A stretch of DNA of 64,000 nt, taken from assembly GCA_948567375.1 (NCBI GenBank), contig OX419759.1, positions 11,252,744-11,316,743 of the forward strand, given 5' to 3'. Shown here piece after piece: positions 20,747 through 31,730 of this stretch (positions are counted from its first letter, which is position 1; each line of letters starts with the position of its first letter). This DNA is from Lunularia cruciata (taxonomy: Eukaryota > Streptophyta > Marchantiopsida > Lunulariales > Lunulariaceae). Under the pieces are notes generated by a model. That model made no database searches. It saw nothing but the letters and a program-made list of their open reading frames with translations, and was not told the DNA's origin. The translations under genes and the position numbers were made by a program.

Positions 20747-21142
20747 CTAGTCATAAATTTTTACCTTGGTGTTATACTTGAATTTTTTGTCGGGTCCAAT
20801 CACATTGAACTTTATGACGTTCAACCTAGGTAGACCCAGAATGATATCATAGTGTAGAGGTGCCACTACAAACCTCATACACTCCAGATACTCTTTCCCA
20901 ATCTTGAAGGTAACAGGGTGTGAGGTATGGGATGCAATACCTTGTCTACCATCCGCTATCATCAATCTACTTCCAATCATTGGCTTGATAGGAATACCCA
21001 ATTCCTTTGCTACTTGCATACACATGCAATTCTCCAAACTTCCAAAATCAACCAAAATCTTACAACCCCAATTAGATATTGTACCTTGCAAGTGAAGCAA
21101 ACTTACATAAGTCGAGCCTTCAATCCCATTGGAACTAATCAA
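20747..21142 (-). pseudogene. Element B protease fragment
   Basis: Encodes ILVDFGSLENCMCMQVAKEL where element A has [11 protein letters not shown]. The retropepsin active triad D-S-G is changed to D-F-G, so the protease would be inactive. The frame continues into IILGLPRLNVIKFNV before stopping. This is homologous to A positions 29700-30106. Confidence 0.8.
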
Positions 21143-21146
21143 GCTC

Positions 21147-22074
21147 CTAGTAGGCGGCTCTAAATCTCCTATTGGGATTCTTTGTTTCCTTGATCATTTT
21201 GTTCCACAAACTCCATCTGGGCAACTTGTCAAGGTCATCCATTCCTAAGTGGACATCCAGCAATGTGATGTTCAACTTGGCGACAATAAAAACGACCTTC
21301 ATTTTGTCATAATCTTTCTCTATCCGCTGTACCAAATGATCTCTATTGGATAGCATCAATCTTCATTGGTACTAGTTCTTCCACTTGTGCGTAATGTACT
21401 GGTAGGCTTTGTGTAGGTCGAAGTCAAGGCCAAGTTGTTGCAACCAAGGAATCAAAATGCTCAACCAATTGCATGGCTTCTTCTATGTTTTATGGCTCCC
21501 GCATGGTCACCTCTAATTTGGTTCGTGACGTCAATCCTTGCACAAATGGATCTAGAATTTCACCTTCTTGGATATTTGGAATTTGCATGATGATGTTTTG
21601 AAGTTGTGTGATGTAGCTCCTTACTGAGCCAATCTATTTCAACTCCACCGATTTATCTCGTGTGGCTCAAGTGGCATTTATAGTTTGAAATTGACCAAGT
21701 ATTGCATCCTTGAATTTTGCCCATGTCAAAATTAGTGCAACAATATGTCATTTATTTTGCTCTACTCAGAATTGCCACCAAAGTTTTGCCGCACCATCCA
21801 ATTGGCTAGAAGCCAAGAGAATTTGTTTCTGCTCATCTTGAAGATTGGTGGCTTCAAAGTAACATTCACACAATCAAACACAAAATTCTCTATCGTGCTC
21901 GGGAGATTCTTGCCTTCAAACACCTTGGGTTTTGGAAATCAAATGTGATCTTCTCCATCTTGAATTGGAACTCTCTATATATTCTTGTCGTTGCTGGTCT
22001 TGTTCATTTAACAATCAAGTAAGATGCTCAATTTGTTGTTGCATTGTAAGGATAACGTCATGTATTGCCGCCAT
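21147..22074 (-). pseudogene. Element B gag remains
   Basis: An ATG near 22074 opens MAAIHDVILTMQQQIEHLT, matching gag of element A, and is interrupted soon after by TGA. A second in-frame TGA at 21667-21669 is at the same position as the TGA at 30625-30627 in element A. The zinc knuckle is degenerate. Confidence 0.75.
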
Positions 22075-22344
22075 AACTACTACTTTATTCCACTACACTC
22101 AATTTATCTAATTGATTAACACATAGATATAACACGTCCACCGTTCTCCATAAGTTACAACCGGAAGTATCAAGGGTTCCTCAAACACGATGATCATATG
22201 CAAAAAATCCTGCACAAAGTGCAAAGTGATGAATTGTGTGAAAGATACTTGGGTAATATCTAGATATGAAAATCCCAATGGTTTGGTGGAAGTGAATTTG
22301 GTGATCCATAAATTCCATCCATCCCATTCCTGCTCTAATACCAA

Positions 22345-22754
22345 TGTAAAAGACCAAGACCAAGGAGAGAAATAGGAGAATGGAAGCTCACACTGGGACT
22401 CTTGAATGAGTGAAAACTTTGAATGCAAAACATGAGCTTTGGCTTTGGTATTTATAGGTAGCAAACAAAGCCCTTGAGAAGCTTCTCAAGAAGCTTCCTC
22501 AAGCCGCTTTCTTAGAGTGCAAGCCAAGTTAACTAGGAAGTTTCTTAAGAAACTTCCTTCTAGAAGCCGCCTGCTTGGTGTGCAAGCTAAGCTAGTTAGA
22601 AGCTTCTAGAAGTTACCTACTTGGGGCCCAAATTAACTAGTTAGGAAACTTCCCAAGAACTTCCTAGATGCTTCTAGAATATTATAGGCTAATTTGGCTT
22701 ATTCTTTACTTCATTAGCCTTACTAACTATGTCATTAAACTCCATATTGTTACA
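22345..22754 (-). repeat. Element B 5' LTR
   Basis: About 410 bp, begins tgtaaaagacc and ends ttgttaca (plus strand). It is homologous to the 422-bp LTRs of element A but clearly diverged. Adjacent at 22332-22343 is gctctaatacca, one transition away from the tRNA-Met primer site of element A. Copied at 35582-36005 by the tandem duplication. Confidence 0.9.
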
Positions 22755-22764
22755 TGTTATGTGC

Positions 22765-23900
22765 CAAGAATACCATGTACACTCGGCCTATTTCCCCTAA
22801 TATGTGCTTGAATTGTCTTGATAGGCACATACCTCACAAGTGTTCGAGTGGTGATGCTTATCAAGTGCATCCTATGCTGCTCTACCAAGCCAAGGCTCAC
22901 AATTCGGGTCAAACAATTTAGGTTCATAGCTTGACCTAACGCTTGACACCTAGATGCCTCTGCCACTATATTACTACTATTCCATTCCAATAGTAATACT
23001 AGTGTAGAAACCAATCACTTCTCTCTCTCATTGGCATTGGGTCCACCAATTGCTATAACTATGAGTCCCATATAAGTCCAAGTCCTCTTTCTTGAAAAGC
23101 ATGAGAGCTTGGGAAATTTATAAGTGTGAGAAAAGTGGCTTGAGGGTGTCCAATTAGGTTCACCATTGTCATAAGTGACCTATTAGCCACTACCACCATC
23201 TAAGATTGATGCCCAACATCCAAGATGTCATCAACAATGATGTGGTCTAGTCGCTGAATCCTATCATAAGTGCATTGTAGAACCTCTTTGGGTAAGAGGT
23301 TTGTCCACCAAAGACAAAGACAATGAGCCTATGTCTCACTCTAGCTGCATCTAAAAATACAATAGGTCTTATGATGTGTACTCACCACCACTTTGGTGTG
23401 AGAATCACCCATCAAAGGGACGTTCTCCAAAAGGTAAGCTAGAGAAATGGATTGATGAACCTAGAGATGTTTTAGTATACGTAACATCTCCCAAAACATA
23501 CTAGAACGGGCATCTTGAGGACCTAGACGTTGGCCAAGATGTGTATGTCCCTAACATGGCCATCCCAAAATCACCAAATGACCAAGACCATGTCTCTCTT
23601 AGTCTTGTATCCCCAGTAAGGAAATGTTTACTGATAACATCTTTTGGTAATCCTTGACTGCTGACATTTGTAATAACTTAGGATACCGATAGGCCAAGTG
23701 TGCCACATGATCTAGAGAGACTCACATAGTAGTCTCATCTCTCTCCACATACAAGTACCTCTGTACTCATATACCCACTTGTAGGACCGCAACTAGTCTA
23801 GTGTTTATCCCACCAAATAACTCCAATAAGCATACTCCCTCTACTAGATATTGCTAAGCAATGAGTACGATATCCAAAGGTATCATGGTAATTGACTCTG
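22765..23900 (-). pseudogene. Retroelement-borne cytosine-5 DNA methyltransferase, copy 1
   Basis: One minus-strand frame runs through LLELFGGIN (motif I, about 23806-23830), GWPC followed by a stop where Gln is expected (motif IV; Cys codon 23554-23556), LLENVPLMGD (motif VI, 23417-23428), CLCLWWTNLLPKEVL, DDILDVGHQ, then NLIGHPQATFLTLINFPSSH and ERGLGLIWDS. After a frameshift, ALGQAMNLNCLTRIVSLGLV (about 22890-22950) matches the C-terminal motif X region. Order and spacing are those of C5 methyltransferases. About ten in-frame stops, a 14-bp deletion relative to copy 2 and at least one frameshift make it non-functional. It sits between protease and integrase remnants in the same orientation, so it belonged to the retroelement. 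Confidence 0.85.
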
Positions 23901-23999
23901 GAGCTCATCTTCACATTCATTTCCTGGTGGTACAAAGGCTCCACTCCAAGCCTATTACACCAAGAGATCTGCTTGCTACTCCTCTAAACTCCACAATGG

Positions 24000-24560
24000 A
24001 ACATCCAAGGTGGATAGAATGATCCCACTCATACTCCAAATCCAAGTGATCTTCTCTAGTATTGGAGTCTCTTCTGCATGGGCTTTCCTCTTCAATAAAT
24101 TACCAAGCCAAGTAATTCCTCCATTGAAAGCTGAAATTGATGTTGCCATGGTCTCGGATTGTAGTGAGCCAAGATTGCAATTATTGAAGCGTATTGGTAG
24201 GCGACATAATTATCTCTCACCTAATTGCCAATTTGGTCTATAGAAGGTTATCTTCTCCCAATAGTCAATACTACCATCCATGGGGTATAGCACTACTCCT
24301 CCAACTAGCAAATCATAAGACTCAACTATTGTTGCAATGGCTTGAGCTCTCACCACCAAGCTATTAGTTAGATGACCAAGCTAAACCTGGACAACAAGCT
24401 CTCCATGTGTTATGTACTATGTCAAACCACCCTCAAGAGATATTTGGATGTGAAATAAACACCTCTCTACGTTGGTCTTTTGTAACTCAAAACCAACAAT
24501 TGTAGCCTTTCCCAACATAAGGAGCTACACACTTGAGTCCAATAAGACCCTCTATGGTGT
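24000..24560 (-). pseudogene. Protease/pol N-terminal region of the methyltransferase element, copy 1
   Basis: A minus-strand frame with few stops encodes LLDSSV (retropepsin-like LDSGSS region, 24527-24543), IVGFELQKTNVERCLF, YDLLVGGVVLYPMDG and DYWEKITFYRPNWQ. The block DLLVGG..LYP...DYW....YRP.WQ is one I associate with protease-adjacent segments of Ty3-type elements in early-diverging land plants. It lies directly upstream of the methyltransferase. Stops: TAG just after the active-site region and others. Confidence 0.6.
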
Positions 24561-25149
24561 ATAGACCTTCCTTGAATGTCCCACCAAATGAAAAATCCCC
24601 CTCTAGTTATCCAATAAGACAACCTCGGGTGTGAATCATGCTCACTCAAAGGCCGGTCTAGTTGGTAACTCCTCCAATATACCCATTGTTGCTTGCCATA
24701 AACCATTGATCGTTGAGCGGATCCCATGCTAATCAACCAAGTCAACTCCACTATCAACCACCTTTGTTCTAATACTAGAAACCATATCATCCTTACTCTT
24801 ACAAAGCATGATAGTCAACCGGAACACTGGGTTTAGGTCAACTCCCAATGTAAACATGTCACTAATTGAAAATAAAGGGCAATGCATAATCAACTAAGCT
24901 GCCTCTAACATCGTGCTAGACTTAATCTATGTAATAGCAGGTGGTTGACTAATAGGTAGTCTATCATGCACCCCATCACCACCTACCACAACTGCACTTG
25001 GATGTCTAGGAGCCATGGATGTTGTCTATAGTGCCTTTGAGAGCATAAAAGACTAAGGAAGTCTTGCATGTCTACTAGCCTCTCCTCTTTGTAGGTCCTA
25101 CTCCATTGATGCTCCTCTAGGCTCTAGAGCACATACTGCACTCCTAGTC

Positions 25150-26083
25150 ATTCCAATAGATGTATCCATTTACGATGCTCCACACATGAAGTCCAAAATG
25201 TCTCTATTACTAGCATATGAGATGGAAGTCTTAGCACCCAAATTTGATCTCCCCTCAACTATGGCCATATTAGCCAATTGCTCAATTAGAGTAGCCATAG
25301 CTATATCAAAAGTAAAGGCATGTACTGCACTCCTACTAGGTGTAGATCCTCTACCACCACCTCTACTTCTTCATCCTCCATGACCTGAAGCTCCTTTACC
25401 ACCTGCCATAGCAGCCCTACCACTCTATAACTCCGGATGTAGGTCAAAGCATCGGTCACTAGAGTGACCATATCTATGATAATGCTCACATTATCTCTGT
25501 GTTGGCTATGATGCATTAGAGGTATCACATCTGTTGTCTTGTGTACCCTCTTTCCTATGGTGAGGTCCACAAGTTCAACAAGCAATACCACCACTCATTG
25601 GCTATTGTTGACCTAAAAATGAAGGCAAAGGTCTAGCAACACTAGGCCTTCCACTCACTCCATAAGATCTAGGCTGTCTACCCCATCCTCAAAAAACCAA
25701 TTGGGTGTGGTGCACTTTTCTGCACTTTGGAAGAAGTAACAACTATGGATGAGGTCTCCTTACCAAATCCAAATGTCACCACTCCCTCCTCCACTGTGTT
25801 GAGCTCAATATGCCAAAACAAAGACTACCACCAAAGTAGGCAAAGTAGCTTGTAACAACGTAACATCACACACTTTATGTCACAACTCCTTGTCCAATAT
25901 CCCATACCAAAACTGGACTGCTTGGGCTTCAATAACTCCATGAGTAAATTTGATCAGCCATCTCATGCAAGTGTATGCCTTGCATATGCTCTCTCCAGCC
26001 TTCCGTTGGAACTCCTACAAGCTCCTCAACTTGTCAGTCCGTACTCCTTGGTAGTTCTATCTCAAACATTGGAAGAACTCCAC
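25150..26083 (-). pseudogene. Gag C-terminal part with damaged zinc knuckle, copy 1
   Basis: The minus strand encodes CEHYHRYGHSSDRCFDLHPE at 25449-25490. In copy 2 (38573-38614) the second residue of the set is Cys, giving an intact C-x2-C-x4-H-x4-C knuckle; here it is Tyr. Upstream the frame reads DRTTKEYGLTS and MADQIYSWSY with stops. Element A interrupts this gag at 26083. Confidence 0.65.
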
Positions 26084-26505
26084 TGTAAAAGACCAAAACT
26101 GAGGAGGGAAATAGGAGAATGGAAGCTCACATTAGGACACTTGAATGAGGGAAACTCCAAATGCCTAGCATGAGCTTCGGCCTTGGTATTTATAGGTAGC
26201 ATACAAGTCCCTTGAAGCTTCTCAAGAAGCTTCCTTGAGCCGCTTTCTTGGAGTGCAAGCCAAGTTAACTAGGAAGCTTCTCAAGAAGCTTCCTTCTAGA
26301 AGCCGCCTACTTGGTGTGCAAGCTAAGCTAGTTAGAAGCTTTTAGAAGCTTCCTTCTAGAAGCTACCTGCTTAGGGCGCAAGTTAACTAGTTATGAAGCT
26401 TCCCAAGAAGCTTCTTAGATGCTTCTAGAATATTCTAGGCTATTTTGTCTTATTATCTACTTCATAAGCTCGACTAACTTCATCGCTAAACTCCATATTG
26501 TTACA
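26084..26505 (-). repeat. Element A 3' LTR
   Basis: 422 bp, TG...CA ends (tgtaaaagac ... ttgttaca on the plus strand). It contains several short palindromic blocks of the type agaagcttct, shared with all LTRs of this family in the window. Confidence 0.95.
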
Positions 26506-27607
26506 TTATTCCCCCGCCGCTAGTTGATGACGTCCTCGTCGCCAATGAAGCTTCAAATTCCTTGATGGCCATCTGTGCATTCTGGAGGTGAGAAAGAGGT
26601 TCCCATGTAGCATCATGAAGGGGATACCCTTTCCAAAGGACCTTGTACTCCGTATGTTGGTGACGGCCTCGTTGAATATGGCGACGCGCAAGGATACGAT
26701 CAACTTCGTATTCCTCATGATCATTGATAGGGACAGGAAGAGGGGGAGGTTGGACTCGAGAGGAAAAGGAAGAAGGGTTAGGAACAAAGGGTTTCAACTG
26801 GGAAATATGAAAGACAGGATGGATACGCATGTGACAAGGTAAGGCAAGATGATAAGCAACAGGAGAGATAATGTGGGTGATATCAAAGGGTCCTATCCAA
26901 TTAGGAGCAAGTTTACGAACTTGGGTATCAAGTGGAAGAGGGAGGTTACTAGAGGATAGCATGACTTTATCACCAACTTCAAAGGTGAGATCACGACGAT
27001 GATGGTCTGCATATTGTTTTTGGTGATTTTGAGCAACAAGGAGGTGAGATTTGGCTTGTTGGAGAGATTGGGATATAGTGGTCAAGAATGTAGAAGTATG
27101 AGGAACCTGAGAGAGAGGGGGAGCAAGAAGAGAATCTGGAACAAGCGGATCTTGGCCAAAATTGAGAAAGAAGGGAGACAATCCAGTGCTTGCCTGTTTG
27201 GAATTGTTGTAGGCAAATTCTGCAGCTGCAAGACATTCATCCCAGTTGGTATGGTGGACATGGACAAAGGCCCGCAACATATCCTCCAATGTACGATTGG
27301 CGCGTTTGGTTTGTCCATCAGTTTGAGGATGATAGGCCGTGGACAAAGCAAGCTTGGTGCCGAGTATCTGGAAGAGTGCTTGCCAAAACTTCCCGGTAAA
27401 GCGAGGATCACGGTCGGAGATGAGTACACGTGGCATCCCATGATGCTTGAAGACATTGTGGAAGTAGATTTGTGCTAAGGTTGGAGCATCCACGGTATCA
27501 CAGGTTGGTGCCAAGTGGATTTGTTTACTAAGCTTATCCACAAACACCACAATTGCGGTGTGTCCTTGTTTTGTCTTTGGCAAGGATGTGATGAGATCCA
27601 AGCTCAC
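26501..27607 (-). pseudogene. Element A integrase core and chromodomain
   Basis: Core: SLDLITSLPKTKQG (first Asp), VLISDRDPRFTGKFW (second Asp), AYHPQTDGQTKRANRTLED. In this family the last block normally reads QTERVN, with E as the third catalytic residue; here it is Lys. Then the GPY/F-type region (APNWIGPFDITHI). The C-terminal chromodomain is EYEVDRIL ... EYKVLWKGYPLHDATWEP, with the aromatic residues typical of canonical methyl-lysine readers. Chromoviruses use this domain to target heterochromatin. Confidence 0.93.
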
Positions 27608-27661
27608 ATGCTCCCAACGAGCGGATGGAATGGCGAGTGGTTGAAGGAGTCCACTCGGCTT

Positions 27662-27943
27662 CTAGTTGCTGGCCTTGTTCCGTTGGCAACTCTCACATGA
27701 TCGGACAAAGTCTCGAACATCTCGTGTCATGTTGGGCCACCACCATTGGAATTGGAGGGTGCCCAAGGTCTTGTCCACTCCCATGTGACCAGCTATTGGT
27801 AAATCATGGGCTTCTTGAAGGCGCACAAGTCGAAGATCACCTTTGGTTGGAACATAGATCTGGTCTGCATGGAATAAAAGGCCTTCCTTGAAGGAGAAGG
27901 TGTTGTACTCCTTGTCGCGTGCTGTTAGACGACCGTGTACCAT
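27662..27943 (-). pseudogene. Element A integrase, H2C2 zinc-binding part
   Basis: Encodes HDLPIAGHMGVDKTL, FQWWWPNMTRDVRDFV and SCESCQRNK, the HHCC domain of Ty3 integrase. Same frame as the upstream pol segment, separated from it only by TAG at 27962. Ends at TAG 27662-27664; the frame continues as KPSGLLQPLAIPSARWEHVS into the core. Confidence 0.92.
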
Positions 27944-27961
27944 TTGGAAGAAGGGATCTTG

Positions 27962-30106
27962 CTATAGGGCTAACCGAAACTCGTTATGAATCTTGGGATC
28001 AATTGACACCGTTGTAATTGCTGCCGCGATGAGAGGAAGAGACTTCAAATCAGGTTGTCGTGATAGAGCATCAGGGATGACATGGAACCGACCTGGTTTG
28101 TACTCAAGTTTGATGTCGAACAATTGGAGTTGCTCTTCCCATCGATGATGTCGACTCTTCATGTGCTCTAGGTGTAAGGTCTGCAACAATGGCTTGTGAT
28201 CAGTTCGCATGATCACTTGTTTCCCCAAGAGATAATGCCTCCATACCTTGGTGGCATATACCATTGCAAGTTGTTCCCGATCTCGAGCAGAGTAATTTAT
28301 TTCAACTGTATTTAGTCGGCGAGACACAAAGGCAATAGGATGTAGTCCATCTGGAAATTCTTGTTGCAACACACCTCCAATTGCAAAGTTAGAAGCATCA
28401 AAATCAACCACACAAGGTAGTTGAGGATCATATGGTTGAAGAATGGGTCTTGAAGACACCATATGCTTTAACTTCTGGAATGCTTCTTCATGCTTGGTGG
28501 TCCATTGGAAGCTCGAGTTTTTTCCCAAGAGGTCAGTCAATGGTGCAGCCACGTGAGCATAATAGTGGATGAACCGTCGGTAAAAACTGGCCAATCCGTT
28601 GAACGCTTGTACTTCGGTAGCATCCTTCGGGGTAGGCCAATCAGTAATGGCCTTGATCTTCTCTTCTTCCATCTTGATCCCCTTTGATGAGATCTTATGA
28701 CCCAAGAAGGTAACCTCCTTTTGCCAAAAAGCACACTTTGACTTCTTGCAGTAAAATTTCCACTGTCGTAGTCGTCTTAGGACTTCTCGCACATGATTCA
28801 TGTGTTCTGCCTCTGTCCTACTATAGATTAAGATATCATTTAAGAACACTACCACAGACTGATCCAATAGCCCCTCCAACACCCGATGCATCTGATCCAT
28901 GAAGACTGTTGGAGCATTAGTGAGTCCGAAAGGTAGAACTCTCCACTCAAAATGTCCATACCTTGTAAGAAAGGCAGTCTTTTTCACGTCCTCTCCTTCA
29001 ATAGGAATTTGCCAATAGCCGCTACGAAGATCTAGCTTGGAAAAGTATCGTGCTCCACTTAATTGATCAAGCAAGTCATCGATCCGAGGCAAGGGATATG
29101 CATTCTTCATTGTTTGCTTATTGAGCCCACGGTAATCAATACAGAAACAAAGTCCGCCATCCTTCTTTGGAACAAATAGTACCGGTGCTCCCCAAGGAGA
29201 GGTACTATGTCGTATGAAATCCTTCTCCAACAACTCTATAAGTGTTGTTCGCAACTCCTCCAACTCCTTTGGTGAGAGCCGATAGATTGGTCTACTCACT
29301 GGAGTACTCCCTGGCAATAACTCGATCTTGAAGGGCATACCTCGATCAGAGGGTAATCCCTTTGGCAGATCATCCGGAAACACATCTGCAAACTCTTGAA
29401 CTATCCGATCAACCGTCGCTTGATGTGGCACTTGGCCCTCCTCAGATTGTTCTTGTGCAATCGGCTTGATCCACACCGCGAATACAGACTTATCTTCCTC
29501 CAAAGCTTGCTCTATGGCTGCTTCATTAACAAACTTCCCTTCTAGGGACTCATCTCTCTTCCGAGCTTGCTCCATGGTTGCCTTCCTGGCAAACTTCCCA
29601 TCTTGGGACTCATCTCCCTTCCAGATTCGCTCTATGGCTACCTTCTCGACTAACTTCTCATCTTGGGACTGACTATTCTTAGGTGTCTTACTCAGAGGTG
29701 CCAGACAACCTAATCGGAAATTCCTACCTTGGTGTTGTACTTGAATTTGGTGTCGGGTCCAATCAAATTGAACCTTATGACATTCAAGCCAAGGTAGACC
29801 CAGAATGATATCATAGTGTAGAGGTGCCACTACAAACCTCATACACTCCAAATACTCCTTCCCAATCTTGAAGGTAACAGGATGCAAGGTGCGGAATGCA
29901 GAACCCTTTCTACCATCCGCCATCATCAAACTACTTCCAATCACTGGCTTGATAGGAATACCCAATTCCTTTGCTACTTGCATAGACATGCAATTCTCTG
30001 AACTTCCAGAATCAACCAAAATTCTACAACCCCGATTAGATATCATACCTTGCAAGTGAAGCAAACTTGCATAGGTCAAGCCTTCAATCCCATTGGAACT
30101 AATCAA
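27962..30106 (-). pseudogene. Element A protease-RT-RNase H
   Basis: 714 residues open. Protease active site [12 protein letters not shown], then [47 protein letters not shown], catalytic block [12 protein letters not shown] (first Asp of FLDD changed to Asn), FLGHKIS. RNase [40 protein letters not shown]. The frame probably starts further upstream (from about 30157); the first codon here, TTG, is only an internal codon. Ends at TAG 27962-27964, where the family normally continues into integrase. Confidence 0.93.
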
Positions 30107-30198
30107 GCTCCCAGTAGGCGGCTCGAAATCTCCTACTGGGATTCCTCGTTTCCCTGATCATTCCGCTCCACAACCTCCACTTGGGCAACTCGTCGAGG

Positions 30199-30609
30199 TC
30201 ATCCATTCCTGAGTGGACATTCAGCAATGCGATGCCCTAACTGGCGACAATAAAAACAACCTCCATTTTGTCGTAATCTTTCTCTATCTGCTATGCCAAG
30301 TGGTCTTCGTTGGATAGCATCAATCTCCATTGGTACCGGTTCTTCCACTCGTGGTACTGGTGGGTTTTGTGTAGGTCGAGGTCGAGACCAAGTTGTCGCA
30401 ACTAAGGAATCAAAATGCTCAGCCAATTGCATGGCTTGTTCTACATTCTGTGGCTCTCGCATGGTCACCTCCAATCTGGTTCGTGACTTCAATCCTCGCA
30501 CAAATCTATCCAGAACTTCACCTTCTTGGATATCTGGAATTTGCATGATGATATTCTGAAATTGTGTGATGTAGCTTCTCACTAAGCCAATCTGCCTCAA
30601 CTCCGCCAA
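30199..30609 (-). pseudogene. Element A gag, C-terminal part with zinc knuckle
   Basis: Continues the gag frame: IMQIPDIQEGEVLDRFVRGL, then basic Arg-rich sequence, then the knuckle CFYCRQLGHRIAEC (C-x2-C-x4-H-x4-C, intact). Ends CPLRNG plus TGA at 30199-30201; the stop is conserved in element B. Pol lies in a different frame and opens about 40 bases further on. Confidence 0.9.
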
Positions 30610-30624
30610 TTTATCTCGTGCAGC

Positions 30625-31032
30625 TCAAGTGGCATTTATAGTCTGAAATTGACCAAGTATTGCATCCTTGAATTCTGCCCATGTAAAAATTGGTGTAACA
30701 ATTTGTCGTTCAGCTCTTTCTACTCGGAATCGCCACCAAAGTTTTGCCACTCCATCCAATTGGCTAGAAGCCAAGAGAATTTGTTTCCGCTCGTCTTGAA
30801 GATTGGTGGCTTCAAAGTAACGTTCACAGTCAAACACAAAATTCTCCACTGTGCCTGGAAGATTCTTGCCTTCAAACACCTTGGGTTTTGGAAATTGAAT
30901 GTGATCTTCTCCATCTCGAACTGGCGCTCTGTCTATCTGTTCTCGTCGTTGCTGGTCTCGTTCATCCAACAATCGAGTAAGATGCTCGATTTGTTGTTGC
31001 ATTGCAAGGATAACATCCGGTATTGCCGCCAT
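30625..31032 (-). pseudogene. Element A gag, N-terminal part
   Basis: Starts at ATG 31032 (MAAIPDVILAMQQQIEHL) and contains the retrotransposon gag core (FVFDCERYFEATNL, LLASSQLDGVAKLWW, WAEFKDAILGQF). It ends in TGA at 30625-30627, after which the same frame continues as AARDKLAEL. Element B has the same TGA. Confidence 0.9.
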
Positions 31033-31290
31033 CGCTACTACTCTATTCCACTACACTCAATTTATCTAGTTGATTAACACGTAGATACAACACGTCCACC
31101 GTTCTCCATAAGTTACAACTGGAAGTATCAAGGGTTCCTCTGACACGGTGATCATATGTAGAAAATCCTGCCCAAAGCGTGAGGTGATGAATTGTGTGAA
31201 ATGATGCTTTGGTAATATTTGGACATGAAAGTCCTAATGGTTTGGCGGAAGTGGATTTGGTGGTCCATAAATTCCATCCATCCCATTCCT

Positions 31291-31302
31291 GCTCTGATAC
31301 CA
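31291..31302 (-). promoter_or_regulatory. Primer-binding site (initiator tRNA-Met)
   Basis: The minus strand reads TGGTATCAGAGC, the classical plant LTR-retroelement primer site complementary to the 3' end of initiator tRNA-Met, one base from the LTR. Confidence 0.95.
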
Positions 31303-31303
31303 A

Positions 31304-31725
31304 TGTTAAAGACCAAAACCGAGGAGGGAAATAGGAGAATGGAAGCTCACATTGGGACACTTGAATGAGGGAAACTCCGAATGCCTAGCATGAGCTTCGG
31401 CCTTGGTATTTATAGGTAGCATACAAGTCCCTTGAAGCTTCTCAAGAAGCTTCCTTGAGCCGCTTTCTTGGAGTGCAAGCCAAGTTAACTAGGAAGCTTC
31501 TCAAGAAGCTTCCTTCTAGAAGCCGCCTACTTGGCGTGCAAGCTAAGCTAGTTAGAAGCTTTTAGAAGCTTCCTTCTAGAAGCTACCTGCTTAGGGCGCA
31601 AGTTAACTAGTTATGAAGCTTCCCAAGAAGCTTCTTAGTTGCTTCTAGAATATTCTAGGCTATTTTGTCTTATCATCTACTTCATAAGCTCGACTAACTT
31701 CATCGCTAAACTCCATATTGTTACA
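31304..31725 (-). repeat. Element A 5' LTR
   Basis: 422 bp, tgttaaagac ... ttgttaca. Same length as the 3' LTR, with about seven substitutions and no indels. The primer-binding site starts one base inside it. Confidence 0.95.
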
Positions 31726-31730
31726 TCCAC

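Larger units (their letters stand above)
19227..22754 (-). mobile_element. Element B: 3'-truncated chromovirus-type Ty3 element
   Basis: Collinear with element A from its 5' LTR to mid RNase H. Order on the minus strand: LTR 22754-22345, PBS-like site, gag from ATG near 22074, protease, RT, RNase H part. Homology to A ends at 19226/19227 (A position about 28183), so integrase, chromodomain and 3' LTR are missing. It is visibly more degenerate than A, with many stops and frameshifts. The 5' LTR abuts the end of the methyltransferase frame. Confidence 0.88.
26084..31725 (-). mobile_element. Element A: complete chromovirus (Ty3/Gypsy) with LTRs and TSD
   Basis: 5,642 bp, flanked by the 5-bp duplication tccac (26079-26083 and 31726-31730). 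LTRs of 422 bp each (26084-26505, 31304-31725) differ at about seven sites. The PBS TGGTATCAGAGC (complement of 31291-31302) fits initiator tRNA-Met, and a purine-rich tract (ggcgggggaataa) precedes the 3' LTR. Coding order: gag with zinc knuckle, protease, RT, RNase H, integrase, chromodomain. Defects: stops at 30625, 27962 and 27662, RT catalytic FLND instead of FLDD, and Lys instead of the integrase catalytic Glu. It cannot be autonomous. The empty site survives at 39207. Confidence 0.97.

Noticed and set aside
22757-26083. Reading the region as a host MET1/CMT-type methyltransferase gene
   Set aside because: No BAH, RFTS or chromodomain companions are present. It is compact and flanked in the same orientation by protease, gag knuckle and integrase remnants.
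26999-27478. Plus-strand open frame of 159 codons
   Set aside because: Antisense of the element A integrase; the minus strand carries the family motifs.
26084-31725. Element A as an active, autonomous retrotransposon
   Set aside because: Internal stops, FLND in RT and Lys at the integrase Glu position argue against activity despite young-looking LTRs.
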